From positions 434,001 to 498,000 of the forward strand of contig CAYRNF010000001.1 in NCBI GenBank assembly GCA_964425695.1: 64,000 bases of DNA, read 5' to 3'. The stretch is from JAKPBU01 sp964425695. Its GTDB lineage: Bacteria; Pseudomonadota; Gammaproteobacteria; Xanthomonadales; Xanthomonadaceae. Below the pieces are notes generated by a model, which saw only the letters and a program-made list of their open reading frames with translations, had not been told where the DNA came from and did no database searches. This document shows, in pieces, positions 16,580-26,797 of this stretch. Every line of letters begins with the position of its first letter. The stretch's first letter is position 1. The position numbers were made by a program, and so were the translations under genes.

Positions 16580-18475
16580 ATGGGCAGTCATGGAACACGG
16601 GCGCTGCTTGCGCTGGCGTGCGCGGGCGTCGTTGCCACCACCATCGCCAGCGACCGGCCGCGGCCGGTCGCGCAGGACGAAGTCCAGGCGCTGCTGCGCG
16701 CGGGCGAGGCCGGCGCGTTCGCGCGCAAGGTACAGGCGCAGAACGAACGCCTGCGCATCGAGCGCAGCCACTACCCGGCGATCTTCAAAGCGGCCTACGC
16801 ACGCTATCCGGCGATTCCGGCCGGGACGCTGGAAGCGCTGGCCTTCGCCCAGAGCCGCTGGCACACGCTGCGCCCGGACCGCACCGGCGGGCTGGACCAT
16901 CCGCACATGCCGCCGGCGTGGGGCGTGATGGGGCTGTACGCCGGCGACGGGTTCGCCGACCAGGTGGGAGAAGCCGCGGCGCTGCTGCGCACCACGCCCG
17001 AGCGGGTGAAGACCGACCCGCTGGCCAACGTGCTCGGCGCCGCCGCGCTGCTCGACCAGGCCCTGCGCACGACCGGGACGCAGGCGCGCGATCCCGCCGC
17101 GCTGGCGCCCGCGCTGCAGCGCTACGCCGGCTTCGGTGCCGGCGATGGCCAGATCGCATCGTTCGCCCGCGCGGCATTCGCCCGCGACGTGCTGCAGGCG
17201 CTGGACTTCGGCGTGAACGACAACGGCATCCGCGTGCCGGAGCGCGCGGTGGAGTGGGAGCGCGCGTTCCCCGCCGACATGCTGGCCAAGCTGCGGGCGC
17301 CGATGGTGCGGCTGGACGCCGCCAGCGGACAGGCGCAGCCCGCGCTGCAGACCGAGCACTTCAAGATCGATCCGCTCAGCGGCGTCATCGTGGACGCGGC
17401 GGCAGACGACATGACCGCCGCCGCGGTCGATTTCCCCGGCGCCACGTGGGACGCCTCGCCCAACTACAACTCGCGCAGCGGCGTGGCCGTGCGCGAGGTC
17501 ATCCAGCACACCACCGAAGGCAGCTTCGCTGGCGCGATCGGCTGGTTCAACAATCCCGACAGCAACGTCAGCGCGCACTACGTAATCTCAAGCAGCGGCC
17601 AGGTCGTGCAGATGGTGCGCGAGGCGGACCGCGCCTGGCACGCCGGCGACCACAACAGCCACTCGATCGGCATCGAACACGCCGGCTACGCCAACGATCC
17701 GGGCACCTGGACCAGCGCCATCCTCGAGGTGTCGTCGGCGATCACGCGCCAGGCCTGTGCGCGCTATGCGGGCGTGGCCTGCACCAACGCCGTGCGCGGC
17801 AGTCCCAGCCCCACCACCGACGTGGCCGAGAGCATCGCGATCAAGGGCCACGGCATGATCTCGGGCGCCAGCCGCTCGGATCCGGGCCCGTACTTCGGCT
17901 GGGAGCGCTACTACGGGCTGATCAATCCGGCCACCGGCGGTGGCACCACGACCATCCTCGACGGCTTCGAGAGCAGCGTCGGTCACTTCACCAGCAGCCC
18001 GTCGTACTCGGGCAGCACCACCGGCATCTCCAGCGCGTCCACCAGCGCGCGCACCTGCGCCAGCAGCTACGCCGGCGCGTGCTCGCTCAACGTCACCCTG
18101 GTGGACAACGCCGGCAGCTCGGCCGCCTGGGCGGTGCGCCACCTGTCCGGTGCCGGCAACCCGGGCAGCAACACCGGACTGGCGCGCAGCGGGCGCATCG
18201 GCTTCTACGTGTACTCCGGCGGCAGCGGCATGAGCGTGGGCGTGGGCATCGACGACAGCGACGGCACCGAACGCTCGGTCTCCCGCACGATCCCCGCCAA
18301 CACTTGGACGTACGTGGAGTGGGGCCTGTCGGACACCGCGCAGTGGAACGCGTGGGCTGGCGGCAACGGCGCGATCACCGCCAGCACCGTGCATCTGGAT
18401 GCGATCTGGTTCTACCGGGCGCAGACCAGCTACGACGTGCAGCTGTACGTGGACAACGTGCAGCTGCGCAACTAG
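16580..18475 (+). CDS. exported N-acetylmuramoyl-L-alanine amidase (Amidase_2) with extra N- and C-terminal domains
   Basis: A 631-residue exported protein. Residues 1-25 are a signal peptide (LLALACAGVVATT). Residues about 40-280 form a helical region with SRWHTLRPD and PPAWGVMGLY, reminiscent of a lysozyme-like fold seen in other large amidases. Residues about 295-450 are the zinc amidase_2 domain, with His310 in VIQHTTEG, His424 in KGHGMISG, and Asp in SRSDPGPYF nearby as expected zinc or catalytic residues. Residues about 455-631 are a beta-rich domain starting DGFESSVGHF, probably binding polysaccharide. It cleaves the amide between MurNAc and peptide, either for autolysis or against other bacteria. 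The start follows a GGGGAC ribosome site. Confidence 0.87.
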   Translation: MGSHGTRALLALACAGVVATTIASDRPRPVAQDEVQALLRAGEAGAFARKVQAQNERLRIERSHYPAIFKAAYARYPAIPAGTLEALAFAQSRWHTLRPDRTGGLDHPHMPPAWGVMGLYAGDGFADQVGEAAALLRTTPERVKTDPLANVLGAAALLDQALRTTGTQARDPAALAPALQRYAGFGAGDGQIASFARAAFARDVLQALDFGVNDNGIRVPERAVEWERAFPADMLAKLRAPMVRLDAASGQAQPALQTEHFKIDPLSGVIVDAAADDMTAAAVDFPGATWDASPNYNSRSGVAVREVIQHTTEGSFAGAIGWFNNPDSNVSAHYVISSSGQVVQMVREADRAWHAGDHNSHSIGIEHAGYANDPGTWTSAILEVSSAITRQACARYAGVACTNAVRGSPSPTTDVAESIAIKGHGMISGASRSDPGPYFGWERYYGLINPATGGGTTTILDGFESSVGHFTSSPSYSGSTTGISSASTSARTCASSYAGACSLNVTLVDNAGSSAAWAVRHLSGAGNPGSNTGLARSGRIGFYVYSGGSGMSVGVGIDDSDGTERSVSRTIPANTWTYVEWGLSDTAQWNAWAGGNGAITASTVHLDAIWFYRAQTSYDVQLYVDNVQLRN

Positions 18476-18521
18476 GCGCGCGCCGCACGGCGCGGGCGCT
18501 GGCCCACACGGCCCCAAAGGA

Positions 18522-18550
18522 GAAGCCCCGGCGGTGACCGGGGCTTCTTG
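18522..18550 (+). terminator. terminator of the amidase gene
   Basis: A perfect 10-bp stem, gaagccccgg-cggtga-ccggggcttc, then ttg, 46 nt past the amidase stop. Strong stem, short T run. Confidence 0.75.
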
Positions 18551-18656
18551 GGACCTGCGGAGAAGCCGACGAGGATTGGGCCGCAGGCCTCGCAGGAACT
18601 GACCGGCGGATCCGGCAAAGGTTCCGGAGCCGACCAGGCCAGGGCCAGACGCAGGC

Positions 18657-18857
18657 TCAGGCCGGCAGGCCCTGCCGTAAAGCACGGCGGCGCTCGAGTC
18701 GCTGCCAGGCCTTCTCGTGCCAATGGAAGGCGATCGTGTTGCAGGCCGGTTCCACCAGCGCCAGCGCGCCACCGACCCAGGCATTGCCGGTCATCAGGTA
18801 GCCGACCAGGAAGGCCACGCAGGCGTGGACCGCGGCGAAACTGAGGGTCTTGTGCAT
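18657..18857 (-). CDS. DUF2061 family membrane protein (66 aa)
   Basis: A 66-residue protein opening MHKTLSFAAVHACVAFLVGYLMTGN. It has two membrane helices and the DUF2061 signature ending EPACNTIAFHWHEKAWQRLE. The start at 18857 has AAGGG 9 nt upstream; an upstream ATG three codons earlier sits directly on that ribosome site. The role of the family is unknown. It is transcribed away from the atp promoter. Confidence 0.82.
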   Translation of the reverse strand: MHKTLSFAAVHACVAFLVGYLMTGNAWVGGALALVEPACNTIAFHWHEKAWQRLERRRALRQGLPA

Positions 18858-18990
18858 GGCAGGCATCCCTTGCGGATCCGGGCCCCCAGCATCCGGCCCC
18901 TGCCGGCCGCGGGCCAATCGATTGTCGCAACCGGCGTCATAGCCAGTCGCTATCGGCCCCGCGCAGGCCAGATTTACGGCGCCCGGGCGG

Positions 18991-19020
18991 TTGCCGCCAA
19001 AAATTCACGCCTGCTATACT
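18991..19020 (+). promoter_or_regulatory. sigma-70-type promoter of the ATP synthase operon
   Basis: TTGCCG at 18991-18996 and TATACT at 19015-19020 with an 18-bp spacer, rich in A/T in an otherwise GC-rich region. It lies about 110 nt before atpI and faces it. Confidence 0.7.
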
Positions 19021-19130
19021 TTTCCGGCTTTGTGGGGCGGATTTCAGGGCATCGGATCCACCCCGGCCGCGCTGCGGCGCGCAGGGCCAGTTTCACCACA
19101 GCATCCCGCGGAAAGTCGAGCCAGACGCGC

Positions 19131-19550
19131 GTGCACGATCCCATCGCCGCGAGTCGCCGCTTGGCACTTCGCGCGGTCGCCATCCAGGCCGCCGCGGTCG
19201 TGCCGGTCGCACTGGCCTTCCTGCTGCAGGGAGTGCCGGCCGCGCTGGCGGCGCTGGTGGGTGGGCTGGCGCTTGCGGCGGGCAATGCGGCGGCGGCCTG
19301 GCTGTCGCTGCGGGGAATCGAGCGGGCGCCCGTCGCCTTCGCCCGGTTGCTCGCGGGGACGCTGGCCAAGTGGTGCGTGGTGCTGGTGGTGCTGGCCGCG
19401 GCCCTGGGTCCGTGGCGCCTGCCTCCGCTGCCACTGCTGTGCGGTCTGGCGGTGGGCCTGCTGGCCTACCTGCTGGCAATGAACATGTCGCGGGCCGGCG
19501 CTTCCACGCCGGTGCGCAGGGAAACGAAGGGTCGAACGCGTGATCGCTGA
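19131..19550 (+). CDS. atpI: ATP synthase subunit I
   Basis: A 139-residue membrane protein with four helices (about 12-33, 37-58, 73-95, 100-120), the AtpI layout, helping assemble the c-ring. It starts at GTG (VHDPIAASRRLA), the first position with the right N-terminus; the upstream open frame lies in the promoter region. It ends in a basic tail and overlaps atpB by 11 nt, typical of the first gene of this operon. Confidence 0.8.
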   Translation: MHDPIAASRRLALRAVAIQAAAVVPVALAFLLQGVPAALAALVGGLALAAGNAAAAWLSLRGIERAPVAFARLLAGTLAKWCVVLVVLAAALGPWRLPPLPLLCGLAVGLLAYLLAMNMSRAGASTPVRRETKGRTRDR

Positions 19551-20421
19551 AACCACTGCCGCTGCCCCCGCCGAAGGCGGAGCGACGCAATACATCCAGC
19601 ACCACCTCCAGCACCTGCAGTGGCAGGTGGGCGAGGGCAAGTTCATGACCCTCAACGTCGACAGCATCTTCTTCACGCTGGTGATGGCGGTGCTGTTCCT
19701 GACGGCGTTCCTGCTCACCGCGCGCCGGGCCACCGCGGGCGTGCCGGGCAAGTTCCAGGCCTTCGTGGAGATGATCGTCACCTTCGTGGACGGCATGGTC
19801 CGCGAGACCTTCCATGGCCGCAGCAAGCTGATCGCGCCGCTGGCGCTGACCATCTTCGTGATGGTGTTCCTGATGAACTTCATGGACATGATCCCGGTGG
19901 ACTGGCTGCCGGGCGCGTGGATGAAGGCCAACGAGCTGGCCGGCCACGACCCGCACCACGCCTACCTGCGCGTGGTGCCCACCGCCGACCTGAACACCAC
20001 GCTGGGCCTGTCGCTGATGGTGTTCCTGCTGATCCAGGTGTTCGGCATCAGCCACAAGGGCTTCGGCAAGTTCGCCGCGGAAGCGTTCACCGCCCCGTTC
20101 CACGCCCACGGCACCGTCGCCAAGATCCTGCTGGCGCCGGCCAACCTGCTGCTGCGCGTGATCGAGGAGCTGGTGCGCCCGCTTAGCCTGACCCTGCGAC
20201 TGTTCGGCAACATGTACGCCGGCGAGCTGATCTTCATCCTGATCGCGCTGATGACCTGGAACGCCGCCATGGGCAGCGCGATGACCTGGGTGATGGCGCC
20301 GCTGCAGTTCGTGTCCGGCTTCGTGTGGACCGCGTTCCACATCCTGGTGATCACGCTGCAGGCCTTCATCTTCATGATGCTCACCATCGTCTACCTGAGC
20401 ATGGCGGCCGAGAGCCACTGA
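19540..20421 (+). CDS. atpB: F0F1 ATP synthase subunit a
   Basis: A 293-residue integral membrane subunit that forms the proton half-channels with the c-ring. Six helices are visible. The essential Arg, about residue 220, is in LRLFGNMYAGELIF, and the QAFIFMMLTIVYL block is at the end. A periplasmic loop between helices 2 and 4 (DWLPGAWMKANELAGHD) is typical of gammaproteobacteria. It starts at GTG inside atpI. Confidence 0.95.
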   Translation: MIAETTAAAPAEGGATQYIQHHLQHLQWQVGEGKFMTLNVDSIFFTLVMAVLFLTAFLLTARRATAGVPGKFQAFVEMIVTFVDGMVRETFHGRSKLIAPLALTIFVMVFLMNFMDMIPVDWLPGAWMKANELAGHDPHHAYLRVVPTADLNTTLGLSLMVFLLIQVFGISHKGFGKFAAEAFTAPFHAHGTVAKILLAPANLLLRVIEELVRPLSLTLRLFGNMYAGELIFILIALMTWNAAMGSAMTWVMAPLQFVSGFVWTAFHILVITLQAFIFMMLTIVYLSMAAESH

Positions 20422-20515
20422 CGCGCGGCGCTCGACCCAGCCGCAACCGCCGGTTCCGCTTCACCCTTCGCTACACCCCATCCACGATCCAACCGCTTCA
20501 CCCACGGAGTTCACA

Positions 20516-20791
20516 ATGGAAAACGCAGCCCTCATCGCCGAAGTGATGAAGTTCACCGTCATCGCGGCCGGCCTCCTGATCGGTCTCGGCGCGCTCGGCA
20601 CCGCCATCGGCTTCGCCATCCTCGGCGGCAAGTTCCTGGAAGGCTCGGCCCGCCAGCCGGAGCTGACCCCGATGCTGCAGACCAAGATGTTCATCGTCGC
20701 CGGCCTGCTCGACGCGGTGCCGATCATCGGCGTCGCCATCGCCCTGCTGCTGATCTTCGCCAACCCGTTCATCTCTGCCCTCGGCGCCTAA
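20516..20791 (+). CDS. atpE: F0F1 ATP synthase subunit c
   Basis: A 91-residue hairpin of two membrane helices joined by the RQPE polar loop (residues 46-49). The proton-carrying acid is Asp66 in GLLDAVPIIG. An Asp, not Glu, and no sodium-binding pattern, so it should be proton coupled. The 94-nt leader before it carries the only spacer without an obvious repeat besides the atpE-atpF gap. Confidence 0.96.
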   Translation: MENAALIAEVMKFTVIAAGLLIGLGALGTAIGFAILGGKFLEGSARQPELTPMLQTKMFIVAGLLDAVPIIGVAIALLLIFANPFISALGA

Positions 20792-20860
20792 GCCGCCACG
20801 CAGCAGCAACGGTTCGGCATCCGCCGGCGGCACCGCGCCGCCGGCGTCCAGGAGCAAGCA

Positions 20861-21346
20861 ATGGATATCAACCTGACATTCATCGTCCAGGGCCTCGCGT
20901 TCTTCGCGGTGGCGTGGCTGGTGATGAAGTTCGGCTGGCCGCACATCATCGGCGCCATCGAGGAACGCCAGCAGAAGATCGCTGAAGGCCTCGCGGCAGC
21001 GGACAACAGCCAGAAGGCGCTGGCCCAGGCCGAAGAGCGCGTCGCCGAGGAGCTCAAGGCCGCGCGCGCCAAGGCCAACGAGATCATCGAGCAGGCGCAC
21101 CAGCGCGCCAACCAGATCGTCGACGCGGCCAAGACCGAGGCGGTCGCCGAGGGCGCGCGCCAGAAGGCGCTGGCCCAGAGCGAGATCGATGCCGCCGCCA
21201 ACCGCGCCCGCGAGGACCTGCGCAAGCAGGTGTCCGCGCTGGCCGTGACCGGCGCCGAGAAGCTGCTGCGCCGCGAGATCGACGCCAACGCCCACAAGGC
21301 GCTGCTCGACGAGCTGGCCTCGCAGCTGTCGGCCGAGACCGCCTGA
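20861..21346 (+). CDS. atpF: F0F1 ATP synthase subunit b
   Basis: A 161-residue peripheral-stalk subunit. An N-terminal membrane helix (NLTFIVQGLAFFAVAWLVM) is followed by a long charged coiled coil (AAADNSQKALAQAEERVAEELKAARAK-type heptads) to the end. An AGGAGCAAGCA ribosome site precedes the ATG. atpH follows 2 nt after the stop. Confidence 0.95.
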   Translation: MDINLTFIVQGLAFFAVAWLVMKFGWPHIIGAIEERQQKIAEGLAAADNSQKALAQAEERVAEELKAARAKANEIIEQAHQRANQIVDAAKTEAVAEGARQKALAQSEIDAAANRAREDLRKQVSALAVTGAEKLLRREIDANAHKALLDELASQLSAETA

Positions 21347-21348
21347 CC

Positions 21349-21876
21349 ATGAGCCAGGCCCTGACCCTCGCCCGCCCGTACGCGCGCGCCGCCTTCGCCA
21401 TCGCGCAGGACGGCGGCACGCTTGCGCCGTGGTCCGACGCGCTCGGCTTCGCCGCCCGCGTCGCGGCCGATCCGCGCGTGTCGGCGCTGCTGGGCAACCC
21501 GCGGCTGACCGTGGACGACGCGGTGGCGCTGCTGTCGGTGGACGGCGCGCCGCCTGCGTTCGCCGACTTCGTCGCGCTGCTGTCGGAGAACGGCCGCATG
21601 GCGCTGCTGCCGGAGATCGCCGGGCTGTACGAGGAGCTGCGCGCCGACGCCGAGAAGGTGGTGCGGGCCCGGGTCACCTCGGCCACCGCGCTGCCGGCGG
21701 GCGAGCTGGACACGATCAAGGCCGCCCTCAAGCGCCGCTTCGGCCGCGAGGTCGAGGTGGAAACCGGCATCGACGAGTCGCTCATCGGCGGCGCGGTGAT
21801 CGCCGCCGGCGACGTGGTCATCGACGGTTCGCTGCGCGGCAAGCTGCAGCGCCTGCAGAGCGCGCTGGCGCAGTAA
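21349..21876 (+). CDS. atpH: F0F1 ATP synthase subunit delta
   Basis: A 175-residue soluble stalk subunit. It begins MSQALTLARPYARAAFAIAQ, the conserved N-terminal helix, and ends with the family block DESLIGGAVIAAGDVVIDGSLRGKLQRL. It ties subunit b to the alpha/beta head. A repeat-bearing 137-nt gap follows before atpA. Confidence 0.95.
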   Translation: MSQALTLARPYARAAFAIAQDGGTLAPWSDALGFAARVAADPRVSALLGNPRLTVDDAVALLSVDGAPPAFADFVALLSENGRMALLPEIAGLYEELRADAEKVVRARVTSATALPAGELDTIKAALKRRFGREVEVETGIDESLIGGAVIAAGDVVIDGSLRGKLQRLQSALAQ

Positions 21877-21881
21877 CAACG

Positions 21882-21959
21882 GGGATTCGGGATTCGGGAT
21901 TCGTCGGCGCAGGTTGTCGATCTAGCGGATCCCCAGTCCCGAGTTCCGGATCCCGGAAT
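21882..21959. repeat. inverted arrays of 7-bp units in the atpH-atpA gap (gene-less)
   Basis: Left array: three gggattc units at 21882-21902. Right array: four units in the opposite sense (cccagtc, ccgagtt, ccggatc, ccggaat) at 21932-21959. The spacer is 29 nt. This is the same 3+4 arrangement that flanks the broken S23-like gene at 33.7-34.2 kb. Confidence 0.85.
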
Positions 21960-22013
21960 GCACATCGAAGCGGTGAGCCGCATGGCGCGGCCCACCACCA
22001 AGGAAACGAAACA

Positions 22014-23564
<1,551 letters not shown>

Positions 23565-23568
23565 GGCC

Positions 23569-23705
23569 GGGACTCGGGACTCGGGGCTCGGGGACTCGCC
23601 AAGGCGCGTTCCCGGGACCTGGAGGCCAGAGACCCCGGAAAACACACAATGGTGATTCGTGAGGGGCTTCCACAGGCCCCAGTCCCGAGTCCCGAGTCCC
23701 GGATT
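23569..23705. repeat. inverted arrays of 7-bp units in the atpA-atpG gap (gene-less)
   Basis: Left array (23569-23597): gggactc, gggactc, ggggctc, ggggactc. Right array (23678-23705): cccagtc, ccgagtc, ccgagtc, ccggatt. An 80-nt spacer separates them. The units are related to those in the atpH-atpA gap but have diverged (ggactc instead of ggattc), so this is a separate insertion. Confidence 0.85.
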
Positions 23706-23713
23706 GAGAAGAG

Positions 23714-24577
23714 ATGGCAGGCGGCAGGGAAATCAAAACCAAGATCAAGAGCGTGCAGAACACCCGCAAGGTGACGCGCGCGCTGGAGATGGTCTCGGCC
23801 TCCAAGATCCGCAAGGCGCAGGAGCGGATGAAGGCGTCGCGCCCGTACGCGCGCGCGATGCGGCAGGTGATCGGCCACCTGGCGCAGGCCAATTCCGAAT
23901 TCCGCCACCCTTACCTGGTGGAGCGCGAGTCGATCCGGCGCGTGGGCTACGTCATCGTCTCGTCGGACCGCGGCCTCGCCGGCGGCCTGAACAACAACCT
24001 GTTCCGCAAGCTGCTGGCCGAGATCCGCAAGCACCAGGAGGCCGGCGTCGAAGTGGACGTGGTCACCATCGGCCAGAAGGCCTCGGTGTTCTTCCGCCGG
24101 ATCAAGGTGGACATGCTGGCTTCGGTGAGCCACCTGGGCGACACGCCGCACGTGGAGCAGCTGGTGGGCGTGATCAAGGTCATGCTGGACGCCTACAGCA
24201 GCGGCAAGGTGGACAAGGTCTTCCTCTGCTACAACGATTTCGTCAACACCATGACCCAGCGCGCGGCGTTCGACCAGCTGCTGCCGCTGCCGGCCTCGGA
24301 CGATACCGTCGCCCAGCACGACTGGGACTACATCTACGAACCCGACGCCGAGACCGTGCTGGAACACGTGCTGACGCGCTACGTCGAGTCGCTGGTGTAC
24401 CAGGCGGTCATGGAGAACGTGGCGTCGGAGCACGCCGCGCGCATGGTGGCCATGAAGGCCGCCAGCGACAACGCCAACAAGCTGATCGACACGCTGAACC
24501 TGGTCTACAACAAGGCCCGGCAGGCGGCGATCACGCAGGAAATCTCGGAGATCGTCGGCGGCGCCGCGGCGGTCTGA
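23714..24577 (+). CDS. atpG: F0F1 ATP synthase subunit gamma
   Basis: A 287-residue central-rotor subunit. The N-terminal coiled coil starts MAGGREIKTKIKSVQNTRKV with the conserved ALEMVSASKI, and the C-terminal helix has AARMVAMKAASDNA and YNKARQAAITQEISEIVGGA. An AGAAGAG ribosome site precedes the ATG, just outside the 7-mer array. Confidence 0.96.
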   Translation: MAGGREIKTKIKSVQNTRKVTRALEMVSASKIRKAQERMKASRPYARAMRQVIGHLAQANSEFRHPYLVERESIRRVGYVIVSSDRGLAGGLNNNLFRKLLAEIRKHQEAGVEVDVVTIGQKASVFFRRIKVDMLASVSHLGDTPHVEQLVGVIKVMLDAYSSGKVDKVFLCYNDFVNTMTQRAAFDQLLPLPASDDTVAQHDWDYIYEPDAETVLEHVLTRYVESLVYQAVMENVASEHAARMVAMKAASDNANKLIDTLNLVYNKARQAAITQEISEIVGGAAAV

Positions 24578-24589
24578 CCACCCCATTCC

Positions 24590-24647
24590 TGTAGGAGCGG
24601 CCCGCGCCGCGACCGGGAAAAGTCCGCGGCTCCAAGCCGCTCCTACA
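24590..24647. repeat. REP-like inverted repeat (GTAGGAGCGGC family) in the atpG-atpD gap
   Basis: tgtaggagcgg at 24590-24600 pairs with ccgctcctaca at 24637-24647, with an imperfect inner stem through cgcgccgcgac and gtccgcggctcc. Same family as 4916-4989. A decayed piece (gcggctcctacc) is also visible near 26755-26782. Confidence 0.85.
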
Positions 24648-24681
24648 AAGCAATATCCAGAGATTCAGAGGAACTAGACCA

Positions 24682-26109
24682 ATGAGCAACCAGGGCAAGA
24701 TCGTCCAGATCATCGGCGCCGTCGTCGACGTCGAATTCCCGCGCGACAGCGTGCCCAAGGTGTACGACGCGCTGAAGGTGCAGAACACCGACATCACCCT
24801 GGAAGTGCAGCAGCAGCTCGGCGACGGCGTGGTGCGCACCATCGCGCTGGGTTCCACCGACGGCCTGAAGCGCAACCTGATCGCCGACAACACCGGCCGC
24901 GCGATCTCGGTGCCGGTGGGCACCGGCACGCTGGGCCGGATCATGGACGTGCTGGGCAACCCGATCGACGAAGCCGGCCCGGTCAAGGCCGACGCGCAGT
25001 GGGAAATCCACCGCGCCGCGCCGAGCTACGAGGACCAGGCGTCGACCACCGAGCTGCTGGAAACCGGCATCAAGGTCATCGACCTGATGTGTCCGTTCGC
25101 CAAGGGCGGCAAGGTGGGCCTGTTCGGCGGCGCCGGCGTGGGCAAGACCGTCAACATGATGGAGCTGATCAACAACATCGCCACCGAGCACAGCGGCCTG
25201 TCGGTGTTCGCAGGCGTGGGCGAGCGCACCCGCGAGGGCAACGACTTCTATCACGAGATGCAGGAGTCGGGCGTCGTCAACGTGACCGAGCACGAGAAGT
25301 CGAAGGTCGCGATGGTGTACGGCCAGATGAACGAGCCGCCGGGCAACCGCCTGCGCGTCGCGCTGACCGGCCTGACCATGGCCGAGTACTTCCGCGACGA
25401 CATCGACCCGGTCACCGGCAAGGGCCGCGACATCCTGTTCTTCGTCGACAACATCTACCGCTACACGCTGGCCGGTACCGAAGTGTCGGCGCTGCTGGGC
25501 CGCATGCCGTCGGCGGTGGGCTACCAGCCGACGCTGGCCGAGGAAATGGGCGTGCTGCAGGAGCGCATCACCTCGACCAAGACCGGTTCGATCACTTCGA
25601 TCCAGGCCGTGTACGTGCCCGCGGACGACCTGACCGACCCGTCGCCGGCGACGACGTTCGCCCACCTCGACGCCACCGTCGTGCTGAGCCGAAACATCGC
25701 ATCGCTCGGCATCTACCCGGCCGTCGATCCGCTCGACTCCACGTCGCGCCAGCTCGATCCGAACGTCATCGGCACCGAGCACTACGACGTCGCGCGCAAG
25801 GTCCAGTCGACGCTCCAGAAGTACAAGGAGCTCAAGGACATCATCGCGATCCTGGGCATGGACGAGCTGTCGGAAGACGACAAGCTGGCCGTGTCGCGCG
25901 CGCGCAAGATCGAGCGCTTCTTCTCGCAGCCGTTCCACGTGGCCGAGGTGTTCACCGGCTCGCCGGGCAAGTACGTGTCGCTGAAGGACACGATCCGCGG
26001 GTTCAAGGGCATCGTGGACGGCGAATACGACCACCTGCCGGAGCAGGCGTTCTACATGGTCGGTTCCATCGAGGAAGCGGTCGAGAAGGCGAAGAAGCTG
26101 GCGGCCTGA
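24682..26109 (+). CDS. atpD: F0F1 ATP synthase subunit beta
   Basis: A 475-residue catalytic subunit. The P-loop GGAGVGKTV (about 149-157), the catalytic Glu region GVGERTREGND, and the DELSEDDK segment (the DELSEED equivalent) are all present. Full length. It makes ATP with alpha at the inner-membrane head. Confidence 0.97.
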   Translation: MSNQGKIVQIIGAVVDVEFPRDSVPKVYDALKVQNTDITLEVQQQLGDGVVRTIALGSTDGLKRNLIADNTGRAISVPVGTGTLGRIMDVLGNPIDEAGPVKADAQWEIHRAAPSYEDQASTTELLETGIKVIDLMCPFAKGGKVGLFGGAGVGKTVNMMELINNIATEHSGLSVFAGVGERTREGNDFYHEMQESGVVNVTEHEKSKVAMVYGQMNEPPGNRLRVALTGLTMAEYFRDDIDPVTGKGRDILFFVDNIYRYTLAGTEVSALLGRMPSAVGYQPTLAEEMGVLQERITSTKTGSITSIQAVYVPADDLTDPSPATTFAHLDATVVLSRNIASLGIYPAVDPLDSTSRQLDPNVIGTEHYDVARKVQSTLQKYKELKDIIAILGMDELSEDDKLAVSRARKIERFFSQPFHVAEVFTGSPGKYVSLKDTIRGFKGIVDGEYDHLPEQAFYMVGSIEEAVEKAKKLAA

Positions 26110-26110
26110 C

Positions 26111-26166
26111 GTAGGTCGGGCTCGAGCCCGGCGCCTTCGCGCATCAACGGCGGGCCTGGGCCCGCC
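26111..26166. repeat. two palindromes in the atpD-atpC gap
   Basis: gtaggtcgggctcgagcccgg (dyad 26116-26131) and ggcgggcctgggcccgcc (26149-26166) are both near-perfect palindromes. The second resembles the single copy in front of the FtsX permease gene at 36756-36777. Together they form stem-loops inside the operon mRNA. Confidence 0.7.
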
Positions 26167-26183
26167 CCACGGAATCGAAAGAC

Positions 26184-26609
26184 ATGGCAAGCACCATCCG
26201 TTGCGACATCGTCAGCGCCGAAGCCGAGATCTTCCACGGCGAGGCCACGCTGGTCGTGGCCACCGGCGAGCAGGGCGAACTGGGCATCGCCCCGCGCCAC
26301 GCCCCGCTGATCACGCGGCTCAAGCCGGGCAAGGTCGTGGTGACCCAACCGGGCGGCGAGCAGTTGGACTTCGCCATTTCCGGCGGGATCCTGGAGGTGC
26401 AGCCGCAGGTGGTGACCATCCTTGCCGACACCGCGGTGCGCGCCGAGGACATCGACGAAGCATCGGTGCGTGCGGCGAAGGAAGAGGCCGAGCGCGTGCT
26501 GGCCGGTCGCGGCGAGGCGATGGAAGTGGCCGAAGCGCAGCAGAAGCTGGCCGAAGTGCAGGCGCAGCTGCAGGCGCTGGAGCGCCTGCGCAAGAACCTC
26601 AAGCACTGA
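26184..26609 (+). CDS. atpC: F0F1 ATP synthase subunit epsilon
   Basis: A 141-residue subunit. The N-terminal beta sandwich has TIRCDIVSAEAEIFHGEA and the conserved APLITRLKPG. The C-terminal two-helix domain (AKEEAERVLAGRGEAMEV onward) is the part that inhibits hydrolysis. Last gene of the operon, followed by a terminator. Confidence 0.95.
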   Translation: MASTIRCDIVSAEAEIFHGEATLVVATGEQGELGIAPRHAPLITRLKPGKVVVTQPGGEQLDFAISGGILEVQPQVVTILADTAVRAEDIDEASVRAAKEEAERVLAGRGEAMEVAEAQQKLAEVQAQLQALERLRKNLKH

Positions 26610-26635
26610 CCCCACCCCGCGTTGGGTGAAGCATC

Positions 26636-26663
26636 GAACGCCGGCCTCGCGCCGGCGTTCTGG
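26636..26663 (+). terminator. terminator of the ATP synthase operon
   Basis: A perfect 10-bp stem, gaacgccggc-ctcgc-gccggcgttc, 27 nt after the atpC stop, followed by tgg and tgtg. Strong stem, weak T run. Confidence 0.75.
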
Positions 26664-26797
26664 TGTGTGCCGTTGACGCATGCCGGGTTCGCAGCACGGC
26701 GGAGGCAGCGGCTTCCGCGATGGGCTTGCTGCCGCGTCGCAACAGCGGGCTTCCACGCTCCGCGGCGGGCGCGGCTCCTACCGGTGCGCTTTCGCGC

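Noticed and set aside
21882..21959. 7-mer arrays as a CRISPR
   Set aside because: Units are 7 bp with no unique spacers, arranged as inverted blocks; no cas genes nearby.
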